A DNA stretch of 64,000 bases from Pogonophryne albipinna (Eukaryota > Chordata > Actinopteri > Perciformes > Artedidraconidae): assembly GCA_028583405.1 (NCBI GenBank), contig CM053264.1:12047287-12111286 (forward strand), read 5' to 3'. Positions 15,045-26,183 of the stretch are shown one piece after another (position 1 is the stretch's first letter; each line of letters begins with the position of its first letter). Under the pieces are notes generated by a model that had not been told where the DNA came from, did not search any database, and saw only the letters and a list, made by a program, of their open reading frames with translations. Made by a program: the position numbers and the translations under genes.

Positions 15045-15345
15045 AATTACTTTACATTGTGGATAAGGGTGGATAGCCCCCATTGTTCTGTGTGTCAAAA
15101 TGAAAGACAGCCCACACACCTATCAATCATCAAACCGTGGGGTCTGATTTCATTACGTGTTGATTTCTATCAACACGTAATGTTATATCGTTGTATAGAG
15201 ATGTACTACAGAAAAAGTATTCTCCGTCGGGACTTCCTGCAACAACACCACGCCGTTATCTTGATTCTGATTGGCCAGAAGACATTATCAAAGATGTTCC
15301 ATTGAGAAGATGATCACTACGTGATAAAAGTTTTCAAACCGTTTC
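15045..15345. repeat. Dispersed repeat block shared with 63440-64000
   Basis: Words such as GAAAGACAGCCCACACACC, AAACCGTGGGGTCT and TCTCCGTCGGGACTTCCTGC occur in the same order here and in the element running off the right end. Here the middle ~370 bases are missing, and a short CAACACGTAATG inverted repeat sits at the joint. It is probably an internally deleted relative. Confidence 0.7.
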
Positions 15346-15949
15346 TAGTCTTCGGTATTTACTGCTGTCTGTGCAATTTACTCCGCGCGAGTTGGCGGAC
15401 TTTATTTTGCTTACTTTAAAATCATTTTTCATGGTGGGGCTAAGCCATTTCTTGGTATGGCTGTAGCCTACCCCAGTATACCCTGGCGCCGCCACTGAAC
15501 ATAATAATAAAACAATTAAAATGTTGTATTCAGCCCTGATTAAAACAGCGGGCCCAAATCCTGGATGGGCGGGCCCAAATCCTGGATGGGCGGGCCCGGC
15601 CCCATGGGGCCCGCCCATGACGCCGGGTCTGCAAGTAAGTAACCACCAGGTAACAAATACAACGAGTGTATTGTTTAATCCCCTAAATCAGATGACAAAA
15701 TAAACTATACAGGGTTCGTACGGTCATTGAAAACCTGGAAAAGTCATGGAAATTCAAAATGCAAATTCCAGGCCTTGGAAAAGTTATGGAAAACAATATT
15801 TTTCCCAAAGTTTTGGAAAAGTCATGTCAAATATAATTTACATTTTATCTAATCGCCGAAATAATCTGCGGTCGCGAGCTGTTATGTGCCATCATGACGC
15901 GCATGGTGTTATTTTTTTATAACATGCAGCGACCACTTCATCAGAGGTA

Positions 15950-16160
15950 TTAGCTAACTTGGTTTTTGTGGCTTTGTCCCTTGTGCTTATCTTTCTTACA
16001 CTGCAGACGCTTTTCTGCTTGCTCTTGCCTCTGCTTACTTCTTATGCTGATTTTCCTATTCTTATTCTCTGAAAACTTCGAGCAGCGGCTCCTGGACATT
16101 AACTTATCACTGGGACAGTTCATCTTCGTAAATAGACGGAGGGTTTCAGCCATATTTCAA
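15950..16160. other. Unassigned segment just upstream of the L2 LINE
   Basis: About 210 bp between the E2 fragment and the L2 5' untranslated region. The minus strand has an open frame of 67 codons (15950-16153), rich in Lys/Gln/Arg and with no recognisable homology. It could be antisense to the LINE 5' end or part of the element the LINE entered. No call is made. Confidence 0.3.
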
Positions 16161-16261
16161 CATTTTTACGACGACCTCAGTCTTACAGTAGCGTGGCCTA
16201 GCAACAGCTAAAGCCTGGTAGGCTACTGCATGCTATTTAGCTTAAGCTAGTTGGTAGCAAA

Positions 16262-17857
16262 ATGCCTCCGTTCTCTACAGATGACTTCCAAAAACTTATA
16301 CAGAAGATGGCTGTGTTGGAAATGAAAATGCAACGGTTGGAAGTTAACGTGGAAGTGAATGGACTATGTCGTGGAAATGACACCACTTTACCAGTGTTGC
16401 AAAATAATGGAAAAGGGTATGCTAACTCACAGCTAGTTAGCAGCTACAAGGATTCCAAGGAACAGGAGGGCTGTGTACCGGGTAATAAATCTACAAGTGG
16501 TAGTCCTCCCTGGAACTCTCTGGGTGCAAAGCCTAAGAGTAAATCATTTCCATGGGATTTGGGAGGACGGATAACAGGCAGAGCCCAGCGCTCGGAAATC
16601 TGTGATGCGACCGGCTGGCCTGCATTGTTATCACCCAGGAAGAGCGCCTCTTCAACCCCTGTTCCTACTAGGAAACAGCAGTGGACAGCTGCTAAAGGGA
16701 GAATTACAAACAATCCTCCTAAACCACCAAGTGTGCCAATCCAGAACAGATACGCTCCGCTGACCGAGAGCCGGAGATCTCTTGCTGATGACCTGGATAA
16801 CCTGTCCTCTTCACACAGCAGGGTAAGGACCAATAGCTACTCCAAAAGTAAAAGGCTAGAGGGAAAGCTAACGACTGGGCCTGAAACTCTGATTGTGGGT
16901 GACTCTGCTGTAAGAGATGTAAAAGGTCTGTGTAATAAGAACAACACCAAAGTACTCTGTTTTCCCAAGGATGTGGTATCTGACTTGGCTGAGAAGATCC
17001 TGCATATTGGGGCTGAACATCCGACTGTGAAGAATGTGGTACTGCACATTGGAAAAAATGATGTTGTGAAACAAGAGTCAGAATTGCTGAAAGAAGACTT
17101 TAAATGTTTGTTGGAAACTGTCAGCTCTCTAAATGCAGAGGTGTTCATCAGTGGCCCTCTACCGCCAGTCAGAAGAGGAGTGGAGAGATTCAGCAGATTG
17201 TTTGCACTGAACACCTGGCTTTCAACTGTCTGTATTGACCATTCTGTCCATTTTATTGACAATTTTAACTTTTTCTGGGATCGCAGACATCTTTTCAAGG
17301 CAAATGGAGTTTGCCTGAACAAGTCAGGAGTGAAATTGTTTATCTCTAACATATTCAACTGCCTGCGTCATCAATCTGTTCCCTCTGCCAAGGACAAGCG
17401 GCAAGAGGAATCAAAACAGGAGAAAGACACAACACATCGCGCAGAAAACACTGAAGAAGTATCACTGCACCCGCCCGAGGAATGTTCTGATTATGGGAGA
17501 CCTATGACACAAATGGAGGAGTCTCCACTGCCCGTCACCCTCCCTGTCAACGCCTTTGAGGATACTCTTCATTCATCCCCCAGCTCTCTCTACTCTCCGC
17601 TCACCCTTTCACCCTCGCCCACCCCCCTGGAGTTCGATGACCACATGAAGGCGACACGCAGGGTTGGCAGCATGTCCTTTACCCCCGCCCCTCAACGACG
17701 GCCACCAAAATCACCGAAGCAGAGATGCGCACCATCTCCCCCGGCTTACAGTGTAGCCCTCACCCTGGCCTCCTATGCTGAGAGGAGCAGGGTGGTGGGT
17801 CCTCCCTCCCCTTCAAAGCCTGATAGGGATGTGTGTGTACAAAACGCTGCAAACTGA
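16262..17857 (+). CDS. L2 LINE ORF1 protein with SGNH/GDSL esterase-like domain
   Basis: A 531-aa frame. Residues about 1-30 form a charged, helix-prone N-terminus, and 60-200 are basic and proline/serine-rich. An SGNH-hydrolase-like fold spans about 209-365: the nucleophile block GDS has Ser at 215, and the GxND block reads GKND at 264-267. At the position where the family normally has the catalytic His of a D-G-x-H-L block, this protein reads NGVCLNKSG, with Cys at 351, so the classic catalytic His appears absent. The C-terminal 150 residues are low-complexity Ser/Pro. ORF1 proteins of this group bind RNA and may contact lipid or membrane; the esterase role is not settled. ORF2 follows in the same frame after 54 bp. 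Confidence 0.85.
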   Translation: MPPFSTDDFQKLIQKMAVLEMKMQRLEVNVEVNGLCRGNDTTLPVLQNNGKGYANSQLVSSYKDSKEQEGCVPGNKSTSGSPPWNSLGAKPKSKSFPWDLGGRITGRAQRSEICDATGWPALLSPRKSASSTPVPTRKQQWTAAKGRITNNPPKPPSVPIQNRYAPLTESRRSLADDLDNLSSSHSRVRTNSYSKSKRLEGKLTTGPETLIVGDSAVRDVKGLCNKNNTKVLCFPKDVVSDLAEKILHIGAEHPTVKNVVLHIGKNDVVKQESELLKEDFKCLLETVSSLNAEVFISGPLPPVRRGVERFSRLFALNTWLSTVCIDHSVHFIDNFNFFWDRRHLFKANGVCLNKSGVKLFISNIFNCLRHQSVPSAKDKRQEESKQEKDTTHRAENTEEVSLHPPEECSDYGRPMTQMEESPLPVTLPVNAFEDTLHSSPSSLYSPLTLSPSPTPLEFDDHMKATRRVGSMSFTPAPQRRPPKSPKQRCAPSPPAYSVALTLASYAERSRVVGPPSPSKPDRDVCVQNAAN

Positions 17858-17911
17858 TATCTGCTGGGTCCAGGCTCAAGGGCGTATGGCACTCTCAACT
17901 CTTTCCAGGAC

Positions 17912-20905
17912 ATGCCGGGGCCCTGCCTGCCTGTAGCTTTGCCGATATCTGTGTTGATAGGTAATAGATTAAGAGCGGTGAATCATCTTAGATACAGGAA
18001 GCGCTCAAACGTTTGTGTGAGTTTATCTAATTTAGCAGTGATTCCATGTCAGCCACAGCTTGTTACAAAAAACCTGACTGATAGTGTGTTTAACGAACTT
18101 AAACAAGCTTTATTAAATGTCAGGTCTTTGGCAGGAAAAACTTTTTTAATCAATGATTTTATCACTGAGCACAATCTCGATTTTATGTTTTTAACAGAAA
18201 CTTGGATTGAACAAAATAACAGTGCAGCTGTTCTTATCGAATCAACCCCTCCCAACTTTAGTTTTATGAGTCAGGAAAGAATGCATAAGAAAGGGGGTGG
18301 AGTTGCTATTCTGTTCAATGATTCCCTTCAATGCAGGAAGACATCTTATGGGAACTTTGCTTCTTTTGAATATGTGGCCCTTCAGCTGAAATGCTCCTCT
18401 CGAGCTCTGTTCCTAAATATCTATAGACCACCCAAATACTGTGCAAGCTTTTTTGATGATTTTACCGAACTGCTGTCTATAGTGTGTATTGACTTTGACC
18501 GTCTAGTCATTGTTGGTGATTTTAACATCCATGTTGACAACCCCCAGGACAGAGGGGCAAAAGAACTGTTTTGTGTTCTTGATAGCTATGGACTGACTCA
18601 GCATGTGACGGAGCCCACGCACAATAAGGGGCACACTCTGGACTTAATTATCTCAAAGGGTCTGAATATCTCTAAGGTTGTGGTGACTGATGTTGCACTC
18701 TCTGACCATTCCTGTGTTTTCTTTGAGAGCTCTATTTCTGTTCACAAAAATGTTCAGAAAGAGGTAACCACAAAGCGATATTTAACTGAAAACGCTAGGG
18801 AAATGTTTACTCAGAATTTTTCTTCCACACTTGCCCCTGCTAACATCTCAGTAAATGAGCTAGTAGATCATTTTAATTCAAAAATTAAAAATGTTATAGA
18901 TGCCATTGCTCCAACTAAGGTAAAGGAAGTGTCTGTTAAGAAAATATCTCCATGGAGAAAGGCCATGACCGTGAAAACAGAAAAAAGAGAATGTCGAAAA
19001 GCTGAACGCAGGTGGCGAAAAACAAATCTCCAGGTTCACTTTGAAATCTATAAAGAGAGACTTGGCCTTTATAATTTGGAATTGAAAAACGCACGACAAT
19101 CGTTCTTCTCTGACATCATTACCAAAAACAAAAACAACGCACGTGCCTTATTTGCTACCGTCGACAGACTAACTAACCCCCCAGTGTCAGTAGCCTCTGA
19201 ATTTCTATCCACCAGGGCGTGCAATGATTTTGCCTCCTTCTTCACTGACAAAATTCAGAAAATCAGACAAGCAGTCAGTGCCTCTGCATCAGGAAGAGCA
19301 AATGTGTTGTCTCTGTGTCCACTTAACATCAATTCAAACACCATGACACAATTCCATCAGATTAATGATAAAAACCTAGAGGACATTATACAACTTCTGA
19401 AATCCTCCTCCTGCTGCCTTGATATTATTCCAACAGGATTTTTCAAAGATGTTTTGCCTTGCATGGCCTCAGATCTACTTCATATAGTAAACAAATCTCT
19501 TCACACAGGTATTTTTCCACAGGCCCTGAAAACTGCAGTCATTAAACCGCTCTTAAAAAAGAATAATCTAGATGCTTCAGTAATGAACAATTACAGGCCC
19601 ATATCAAACCTCCCATTTCTAGGTAAAATCATTGAAAAAGTTGTTTTTCAACAGTTGAGTAATTTCTTGCATTTAAATAACTGTTTGGATGTGTTCCAGT
19701 CAGGCTTTCGTCCAAACCACAGCACTGAGACTGCTCTTGTAAAGGTCTTCAATGACATCCACTTAAACACAGACAGTGGCAGAACTTCAGTGTTAGTATT
19801 ATTAGATCTCAGTGCTGCGTTTGACACTGTTGACCACAACATATTACTAGACCGACTGGAAAACTGGGTGGGACTTTCGGAAACAGTTCTAAATTGGTTT
19901 GAATCCTACTTAAAGGACAGAAACAACTTTGTTTCTATAGGTAAATACACATCTGAGTTGACAAATATGACATGTGGGGTACCTCAAGGCTCCATCTTGG
20001 GGCCTCTTCTCTTTAACGTCTACATGCTACCACTGGCTCAGATAATGAAGAACAACAAAATAAGTTACCATAGCTATGCGGATGACACACAAATGTACGT
20101 AACAATTTCACCAGGAGACTATGCTCCAATTCAAACACTGAGTAAGTGCATTGAACAAATCAATGACTGGATGTGTCAGAACTTTCTCAAATTAAACAAA
20201 GATAAAACTGAGGTAATGGTTTTTGGAGCCAAGGCAGAACGTATAAAAGTTAGCGCTGAGCTTCAGTCTGCAATGTTCAAAACAACAGATAAAGCCAGAA
20301 ATCTAGGTGTAGTCATGGACTCTGACCTGAGTTTCAACAGTCATATTAAAACAGTTACTAAATCAGCCTACTATCACCTAAAGAATATATCTAGGGTTAA
20401 AAGACTAATGTCACAGCAGGATTTGGAAAAACTTGTCCATGCTTTTATCTTCAGTAGACTCGACTACTGCAATGGTGTCTTCACAGGTCTCACTAAAAAA
20501 TCTATTAGAAAGCTGCAGCTGATTCAGAACGCCGCTGCTCGAGTCCTCACTAACACTAAGAAAGTGGATCACATCACTCCTGTTCTGAAGTCTTTACACT
20601 GGCTTTCTGTGTGTCAAAGAATAGATTTCAAAATACTGCTGCTGGTTTATAAAGCACTGAATGGTTTAGGCCCAAAATACATTTCTGACCTCCTGCTAAA
20701 TTATGAACCATCCAGATCTCTCAGGTCTTCAGGGACTGGTCAGCTTTCTGTCCCCAGAGTCAGAACTAAACATGGTAAAGCAGCGTTCAGTTATTATGCT
20801 CCAAATATCTGGAACAAACTCCCAGAAACATGCAGGTCCGCTGCAACTCTTACTACTTTTAAATCCAGGCTGAAGACTTTTCTTTTTGTCGCTGCTTTTA
20901 ATTGA
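17912..20905 (+). CDS. L2 LINE ORF2: AP endonuclease plus reverse transcriptase
   Basis: 997 aa. The N-terminal apurinic-like endonuclease runs to about residue 280: LNVRSL near 68, TETW with Glu 96, GDFN with Asp 203, and SDHS with Asp-His 265-266. Reverse transcriptase covers about 540-830: NYRPISNLPFLGK, QSGFR, LLDLSAAFDTVDH, GVPQGSILGPLLF and the catalytic YADD at 722-725. The C-terminal part includes RLDYCN, LQLIQNAAARVL and LHWL, typical of L2/CR1 elements. The protein nicks target DNA and primes reverse transcription from the nick. No frame damage is visible. ORF1 and ORF2 share a reading frame, separated by a stop and 54 bp, so ORF2 may be reached by re-initiation (inference). Confidence 0.92.
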   Translation: MPGPCLPVALPISVLIGNRLRAVNHLRYRKRSNVCVSLSNLAVIPCQPQLVTKNLTDSVFNELKQALLNVRSLAGKTFLINDFITEHNLDFMFLTETWIEQNNSAAVLIESTPPNFSFMSQERMHKKGGGVAILFNDSLQCRKTSYGNFASFEYVALQLKCSSRALFLNIYRPPKYCASFFDDFTELLSIVCIDFDRLVIVGDFNIHVDNPQDRGAKELFCVLDSYGLTQHVTEPTHNKGHTLDLIISKGLNISKVVVTDVALSDHSCVFFESSISVHKNVQKEVTTKRYLTENAREMFTQNFSSTLAPANISVNELVDHFNSKIKNVIDAIAPTKVKEVSVKKISPWRKAMTVKTEKRECRKAERRWRKTNLQVHFEIYKERLGLYNLELKNARQSFFSDIITKNKNNARALFATVDRLTNPPVSVASEFLSTRACNDFASFFTDKIQKIRQAVSASASGRANVLSLCPLNINSNTMTQFHQINDKNLEDIIQLLKSSSCCLDIIPTGFFKDVLPCMASDLLHIVNKSLHTGIFPQALKTAVIKPLLKKNNLDASVMNNYRPISNLPFLGKIIEKVVFQQLSNFLHLNNCLDVFQSGFRPNHSTETALVKVFNDIHLNTDSGRTSVLVLLDLSAAFDTVDHNILLDRLENWVGLSETVLNWFESYLKDRNNFVSIGKYTSELTNMTCGVPQGSILGPLLFNVYMLPLAQIMKNNKISYHSYADDTQMYVTISPGDYAPIQTLSKCIEQINDWMCQNFLKLNKDKTEVMVFGAKAERIKVSAELQSAMFKTTDKARNLGVVMDSDLSFNSHIKTVTKSAYYHLKNISRVKRLMSQQDLEKLVHAFIFSRLDYCNGVFTGLTKKSIRKLQLIQNAAARVLTNTKKVDHITPVLKSLHWLSVCQRIDFKILLLVYKALNGLGPKYISDLLLNYEPSRSLRSSGTGQLSVPRVRTKHGKAAFSYYAPNIWNKLPETCRSAATLTTFKSRLKTFLFVAAFN

Positions 20906-21514
20906 ACTATTCACATCTTAAACTGCACTGTAACTTTTATTCATGTATTTTTTTTCTTTTAATGTTTATTTTATTTGCTTTTCTTTTTAATGACTGATTT
21001 TAAATGCCATTTTCTTAATGTCTTTCATTTTTTGTAAAGCGCTTTGAATTGCCTTGTGTTGAAAAGTGCTATATAAATAAACTTGCCTTGCCTTGCCTTG
21101 TTTATGTATTATTGGGTTGTGGTTAAATGCTTATTTACTTAGTAATACTGATCATGTTTAAGTTACCTGTAGTCTAATATGGACTTTGTTGGGACTTTTT
21201 AGGGTGCCCTAGCGCTTTGGGTGACGTTGAGTCGGTAGACTGGGCTCCCACTGTTAGCCTCGGTTACCACCGATTATATATACAGTCTATGCGAAACAAC
21301 GTCGCCGACGCGGTAACCATAGTACCTACATGTAATCATAACACACATACACATATATATACACACACAGAACACTCACAGGCCAGTTAATGCTGAAGGC
21401 AAGGCGACAGCCGTAACTCTGCCTTACATGAGTCCATGTAGCTAAAGTTAGCTAGCTAGATGTCTCCTAATAATGCTACTTAGAGGTAAGAAGGTATAGG
21501 TAGTTAACACTCAC

Positions 21515-21822
21515 CCGGGCAAAAACAAGGCGACATTTGTTTAATGCCTTTTTGGTGCCGAGGTCATTCACCCATCCACACACGAAGTAGTTGAAAGCTT
21601 CCAGGCTTTTATACGCTTTCATTTGGCTAGCCGTGTAGTAGGAGGTATGAAGGACGAGGTAGCTGGTGATATCCATCGCCTCGACAGCGGGCAAATCTGA
21701 TAAATCACGAGAAAAGTCGCTCTTTTTCAGCTGATACGGATCGTATCCGATGCTGTGATTTTTTCACGATATCTGCGGCGTGCAGGTTCATTTAATTGTT
21801 TGACATAGTCGGTGTGCTCCAT
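21515..21822 (-). pseudogene. First-exon fragment of a SWIM/YqaJ-type transposon-associated protein
   Basis: On the minus strand an ATG at 21822 starts MEHTDYVKQLNEPARRRYRE. After a one-base frame change in an A-run it continues GYDPYQLKKSDFSRDLSDLP, then MDITSYLVLHTSYYT, KAYKSLEAFNYFVCGWV and CRLVFAR, and stops at a consensus splice donor (CGG then GTGAGT). The KSLEAYNYFVCGWV-type block is one I associate with fish and cnidarian multi-copy genes that carry SWIM zinc-finger and YqaJ recombinase domains further on. Those later exons are not seen. The frameshift and lost exons suggest a dead fragment. The family call is from memory of motif wording. Confidence 0.5.
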
Positions 21823-22454
21823 GATTCCTGCGTTGATGAATGATTGCGTTTTCACTTCCTGACCTCCACTTGAATTTCGCGCGTCGTAGAAGTCACGTGA
21901 CTGAAACCAAGCTATATATGAAGCGCGAGCTGTGTGCTCCAGTAGTGATGGGAATTCCGATTCCCTTCGGGGACACAAATCTTTTGATTCAGTTCACTTG
22001 AAAGATTTGTTCACTGATTCGTTCACCGGTTCGCGAACGACTTCTGGTGATTTGCACGTTCGCGAACGATTCGTCTTTGTACTTAATTCGTTCAGTGAGT
22101 CTTCACTACTGCCGAAGTCCGTACAAGAGGTTTGCTGGCGTAACATGTATGATATTAAAACACATTTTACACCTCACCTTGTTGCCCCATGAATTATGCT
22201 CTGGGAATAGGCTACATATTATTTAAGAAATATAATTGGCCATTGTTAAATCTCTCATAAATGTGTGCCTGACTATACGATGTATTACAGCAGACTAGCA
22301 CGTTATACTTTCAAACCCATGCACGTACTATGTGGCCTAACTTAAATCCCAAAGCATTAAACTCCATTTGGCCGAGTTCAAAGTGAATAAAAAAATATAT
22401 CCTCTACATCGGTGACGATTTATTCATATTCTATAGTATGTACCCATCTATGTT

Positions 22455-23276
<822 letters not shown>

Positions 23277-24761
23277 TTTGATTACAGTACACTGTAGGAA
23301 ACAGTTCAGAACTGTAGGAAACAGTTAAGTTCGTCGTTCGCGAACAGCTTCTCTTTAGCTTTTGGCGGAAGGCGGCAACACAAACAAACAAATCGTTTTG
23401 TGGGAGGAATCAGTTCATCTCGTTCACTTCAAAGATTCGTTCAAAAAGAACGAATCGTTCGCGAACGACCCATCACTATGCTCGAGTCTTCTTGCCTGTC
23501 GGGCCGGCTGAACTCTGCTGCTCCGGGATGAGGGTCAGCTACATTATCTACGGTGTGTTCGTTAACTGTGCGGCGTCACTGTGGCACAGACTGCACCGCT
23601 GGTGAACAGCTGTTAGAACAGGCCGTTCAGGTGTTCAGAGCAGAGCGGCAGAGCGTGATGTGAACTGAAAGTTTTTCTGTCGCAATATCATTTAAGGAAT
23701 CGTTGAGCTAGCTAGCTAGCTAGCTAGCTCAACGATTTATCTGCTAACGTTAGCTTTAGCCTTCGTTTTCTAATAGTTTTTTTCATTGGCTATAAACAGA
23801 GGTGGTATAAGTATAGAGATTGTACTAGAGTAAAAGTAGAAGTACTCAGATCTTGTACTTGAGTAAAAGTAGAAGTACCAGAGTGTAGGAATACTCTGTT
23901 ACAGTAAAAGTCCTGCATTCAAAATGTTCCTCAAGTGAAAGTAGAAAAGTATTATAAAAATACTAAGAGGCATGAAAATACATTTTCAAAATGCTCAACA
24001 GTGCTGCGAAAATTATAAACTGACTGCTACACAATTAAAATAAATGCTTTTATATATTTCTATTAGATGTAACTCTTTGGCGTTTCTGTTATTATTACCT
24101 GCTGCTTTAGTTGTTCTGACTGCTAACATCCTGTTATTCCTAATTTTAAAGCCGATATTCCGTGGGGTCGGGGGGCTCGGATCCTTGTCACCTTTTTCAT
24201 ACCTGATGAGTTTGCATCCCTGACTACAGTTGCTTTAGCGTGTAGAAGCTAGTAAGCCTACTATTTGATTTGTTTTAGATAGGCATCTGCATCAGACAGC
24301 ATATGGTTATTGAAATAAATATATATGCAATTACGACATACAAGATGTGCCTTTAATAAATCTCACACTACTAAGGCAGCCGGCGGTTCCACCAGGGGCG
24401 TCAATCCCGGGGGGGGGTTTCGTCCCCCCCTAGCTTCAGATTGGACCCCCCTAAGTCATTTAGAATAATAAAAATAAATGTTAAAATAATTAATTATTTG
24501 ATAATAAATCAGTAAAATCAGGAAAAGAATTAAATAACATAACCCTAACCCTAACCCTAAAACCGAAATAAAGTAACCAAAAACCGAAAAGAAACTAACA
24601 AAATCCGCCATTATCCGGCAAATTTTTGCGCAGAATTACGGAGCGCACAATTTCGGAGCGCACAATTTCGGCGCGACCGCCACGACGACTCAGAAGGTGC
24701 CCTTTTTTTTCCTCTTGAGCACCTGCCCCTATACAGGTCTGTGCACGCCACTGATGACAGT

Positions 24762-25147
24762 CGTGTAAAAAGGTGCTAGAGAAACTCGTTCGACAGCAGA
24801 CTCACAGGGTTGTAATTTCCTTTAGATGTGACCTTAAAATAAGTCAGACAGCCTTGTCATAAATATTAAGATCAATATTGACTTTCCTGCAAGAAGCATC
24901 AGGAGTTAAACCTGCAGGACGTCCAATACTCAATGAGGAAATGTAACTTTTGTTCCCATTAACGTAAATTAAAGCGACTGAAGCTATGTGGAGATAATCC
25001 GATTTTCCAAAGGTGCTACATATTCATTCAGTCAACCCCAGCTGTCCTCCAGCGACCAGCAACAAACAGCCGCCTGATGCAGGAACCCTCATACTACAGT
25101 GTGGAGTCCACTGGTAGTGTTGCTAACAGCAAAAATAATGCTGTTAC
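24762..25147. other. Single-copy-looking intergenic sequence
   Basis: This is the flank of hAT E2. No repeat, gene or regulatory motif was recognised in about 390 bp. Confidence 0.5.
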
Positions 25148-25474
25148 TAGAGAGCTTTGAATTTTACCCAGATTATAGACAGTCCTACTCGCCCAAATAT
25201 TAAGTCCCCAAATAAATCCTCCTTAATTGATCTAATTTTAACAAATGTTCCACATAAATACTCATATGTGGGAGTATTTGCTAATGATGTGAGTGACCAC
25301 TGTGTTGTAGCCACAGTTAGGGACACTAAGGTCCAAAAGGTTAAACCACGTATCATCACAAAGAGAGACAAAAAACACTTTGTGGAGCAGGGTTTTTTAC
25401 ATGATCGGTTTGTTTTTGATTGGGGTAAAATCAATCTGTGTGCTGATGTAGAAACTGCATGGTCTTATTTTTAA
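25148..25474 (+). pseudogene. LINE endonuclease C-terminal fragment
   Basis: A frame from about 25157 reads SLIDLILTNVPHKYSYVG, then VSDHCVVATVRD and further basic sequence. This is the end of an AP-type LINE endonuclease (the S-D-H motif) with the start of the linker. No reverse transcriptase follows, and the sequence changes character after 25474. It is a truncated scrap of a non-LTR element different from the two L2 copies in the window. Confidence 0.7.
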
Positions 25475-26183
25475 AATGGTTTACCCTTAATGTCTACCCC
25501 TGACAGCACAGCCTTTTAGAAAGCCTTTGTTTCCTCATGTTGTAGCTTTTTCAGAGGGTGAAGGAGCTTGGGAATGACAAACAGCTGGCGTCACTGAGTC
25601 AAGTGGAGTGACACAGCTTTAATTGCTGTTAAAGGGGGATGGATTATATAAGAGAGTCCAACAAGTGCTTTCATTCAGACTCACTCCTGCTTAGACCACT
25701 GATTAGTCTCATGTCTTTAAAGGCAACTTAATGAACTTACAAACTTTGACGTCTCTAAAAGCACAGTCAATTATAGTTTTTATCAGGTTGCATGATAACC
25801 ATTGGTTACAACATGTTGTGCATTGCTTTGGAAAATAACGATATTTTTGTTTGTTGCAGGATCCAGGTGCCCCTAAATCAAAACCGAGAAACAATGTACC
25901 ACCATTTCGCAAGCTGTCAAACTGCAGCCTGCATCGACTCCCAAAGTTAACAAAGGAACAATAAGCAGATTTCTCCCACTGCAGCTTTTAACTGCTTTAT
26001 GCTGTATAAATGACAATGTGCAAATATATGTATATGAGGATTACTTTAAGGTGAACAAATTAGATGCTATTACAGGTTTATCTGCACATGCATTTTATAC
26101 TTGGGGTCATAGAAAAATAAGTTCCAGATATTGTACGTTGACAAAGCCTTCCGTCCGTTGAATACCTACAAAGCTGCTGAAAC
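25475..26183 (+). other. Upstream region of the slc5a3-type gene with a possible 5' UTR acceptor
   Basis: About 700 bp before the coding start. A pyrimidine-rich stretch and TTGTTGCAG (ending 25859) form a plausible splice acceptor, after which an untranslated exon could begin. A short upstream frame starts at ATG 25893 and stops after about 18 codons. No TATA box or clear tonicity element (TGGAAANNYNY) was found by eye. Confidence 0.35.

Larger units (their letters stand above)
12067..15497. mobile_element. hAT-type element E5 nested in E4
   Basis: The ends are CAGTGGCGGCTCCAGAG and the reverse complement of CAGTGGCGGCGCCAGGG. The flanks are AACAGAAT (12059-12066) and AACATAAT (15498-15505), an 8-bp duplication with one mismatch, suggesting some age. 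It hosts a short TTAAAGGTCCCATGTCATGC-type repeat from about 13117, the E6 element, and a block at 15045-15345 shared with the right end of the window. Confidence 0.8.
11279..15631. mobile_element. hAT-type element E4 nested in E2
   Basis: The left end CAGACCCGGCGGCAGAC and the right end CATGACGCCGGGTCTG share the inverted terminal word CAGACCCGGCG. The flanks are CAAGTAAG at 11271-11278 and 15632-15639, a perfect 8-bp target duplication. The 4353 bp include a further hAT (12067-15497). Next to the right end is a short GGGCGGGCCCAAATCCTGGAT tandem. No transposase frame was recognised. Confidence 0.88.
16160..21100 (+). mobile_element. L2-clade LINE with both ORFs open
   Basis: A non-LTR retrotransposon with an ORF1 carrying an esterase-like domain and an ORF2 carrying endonuclease and reverse transcriptase. 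The 3' UTR ends CTATATAAATAAACTTG followed by CCTTG repeats, the short-repeat tail style of L2/CR1-group elements. The 5' boundary is approximate. The LINE lies within the 15921-21913 insertion in hAT E2, together with the exon fragment at 21515-21822. No target duplication was pinned down. Both ORFs are open, so the copy may be recent and potentially active. Confidence 0.85.

Noticed and set aside
24541..24560. CCCTAA repeats suggesting an interstitial telomere
   Set aside because: Only about three units, inside hAT E2. The sister element has a single TTAGGG at the same place, so this is a short slip, not telomeric DNA.
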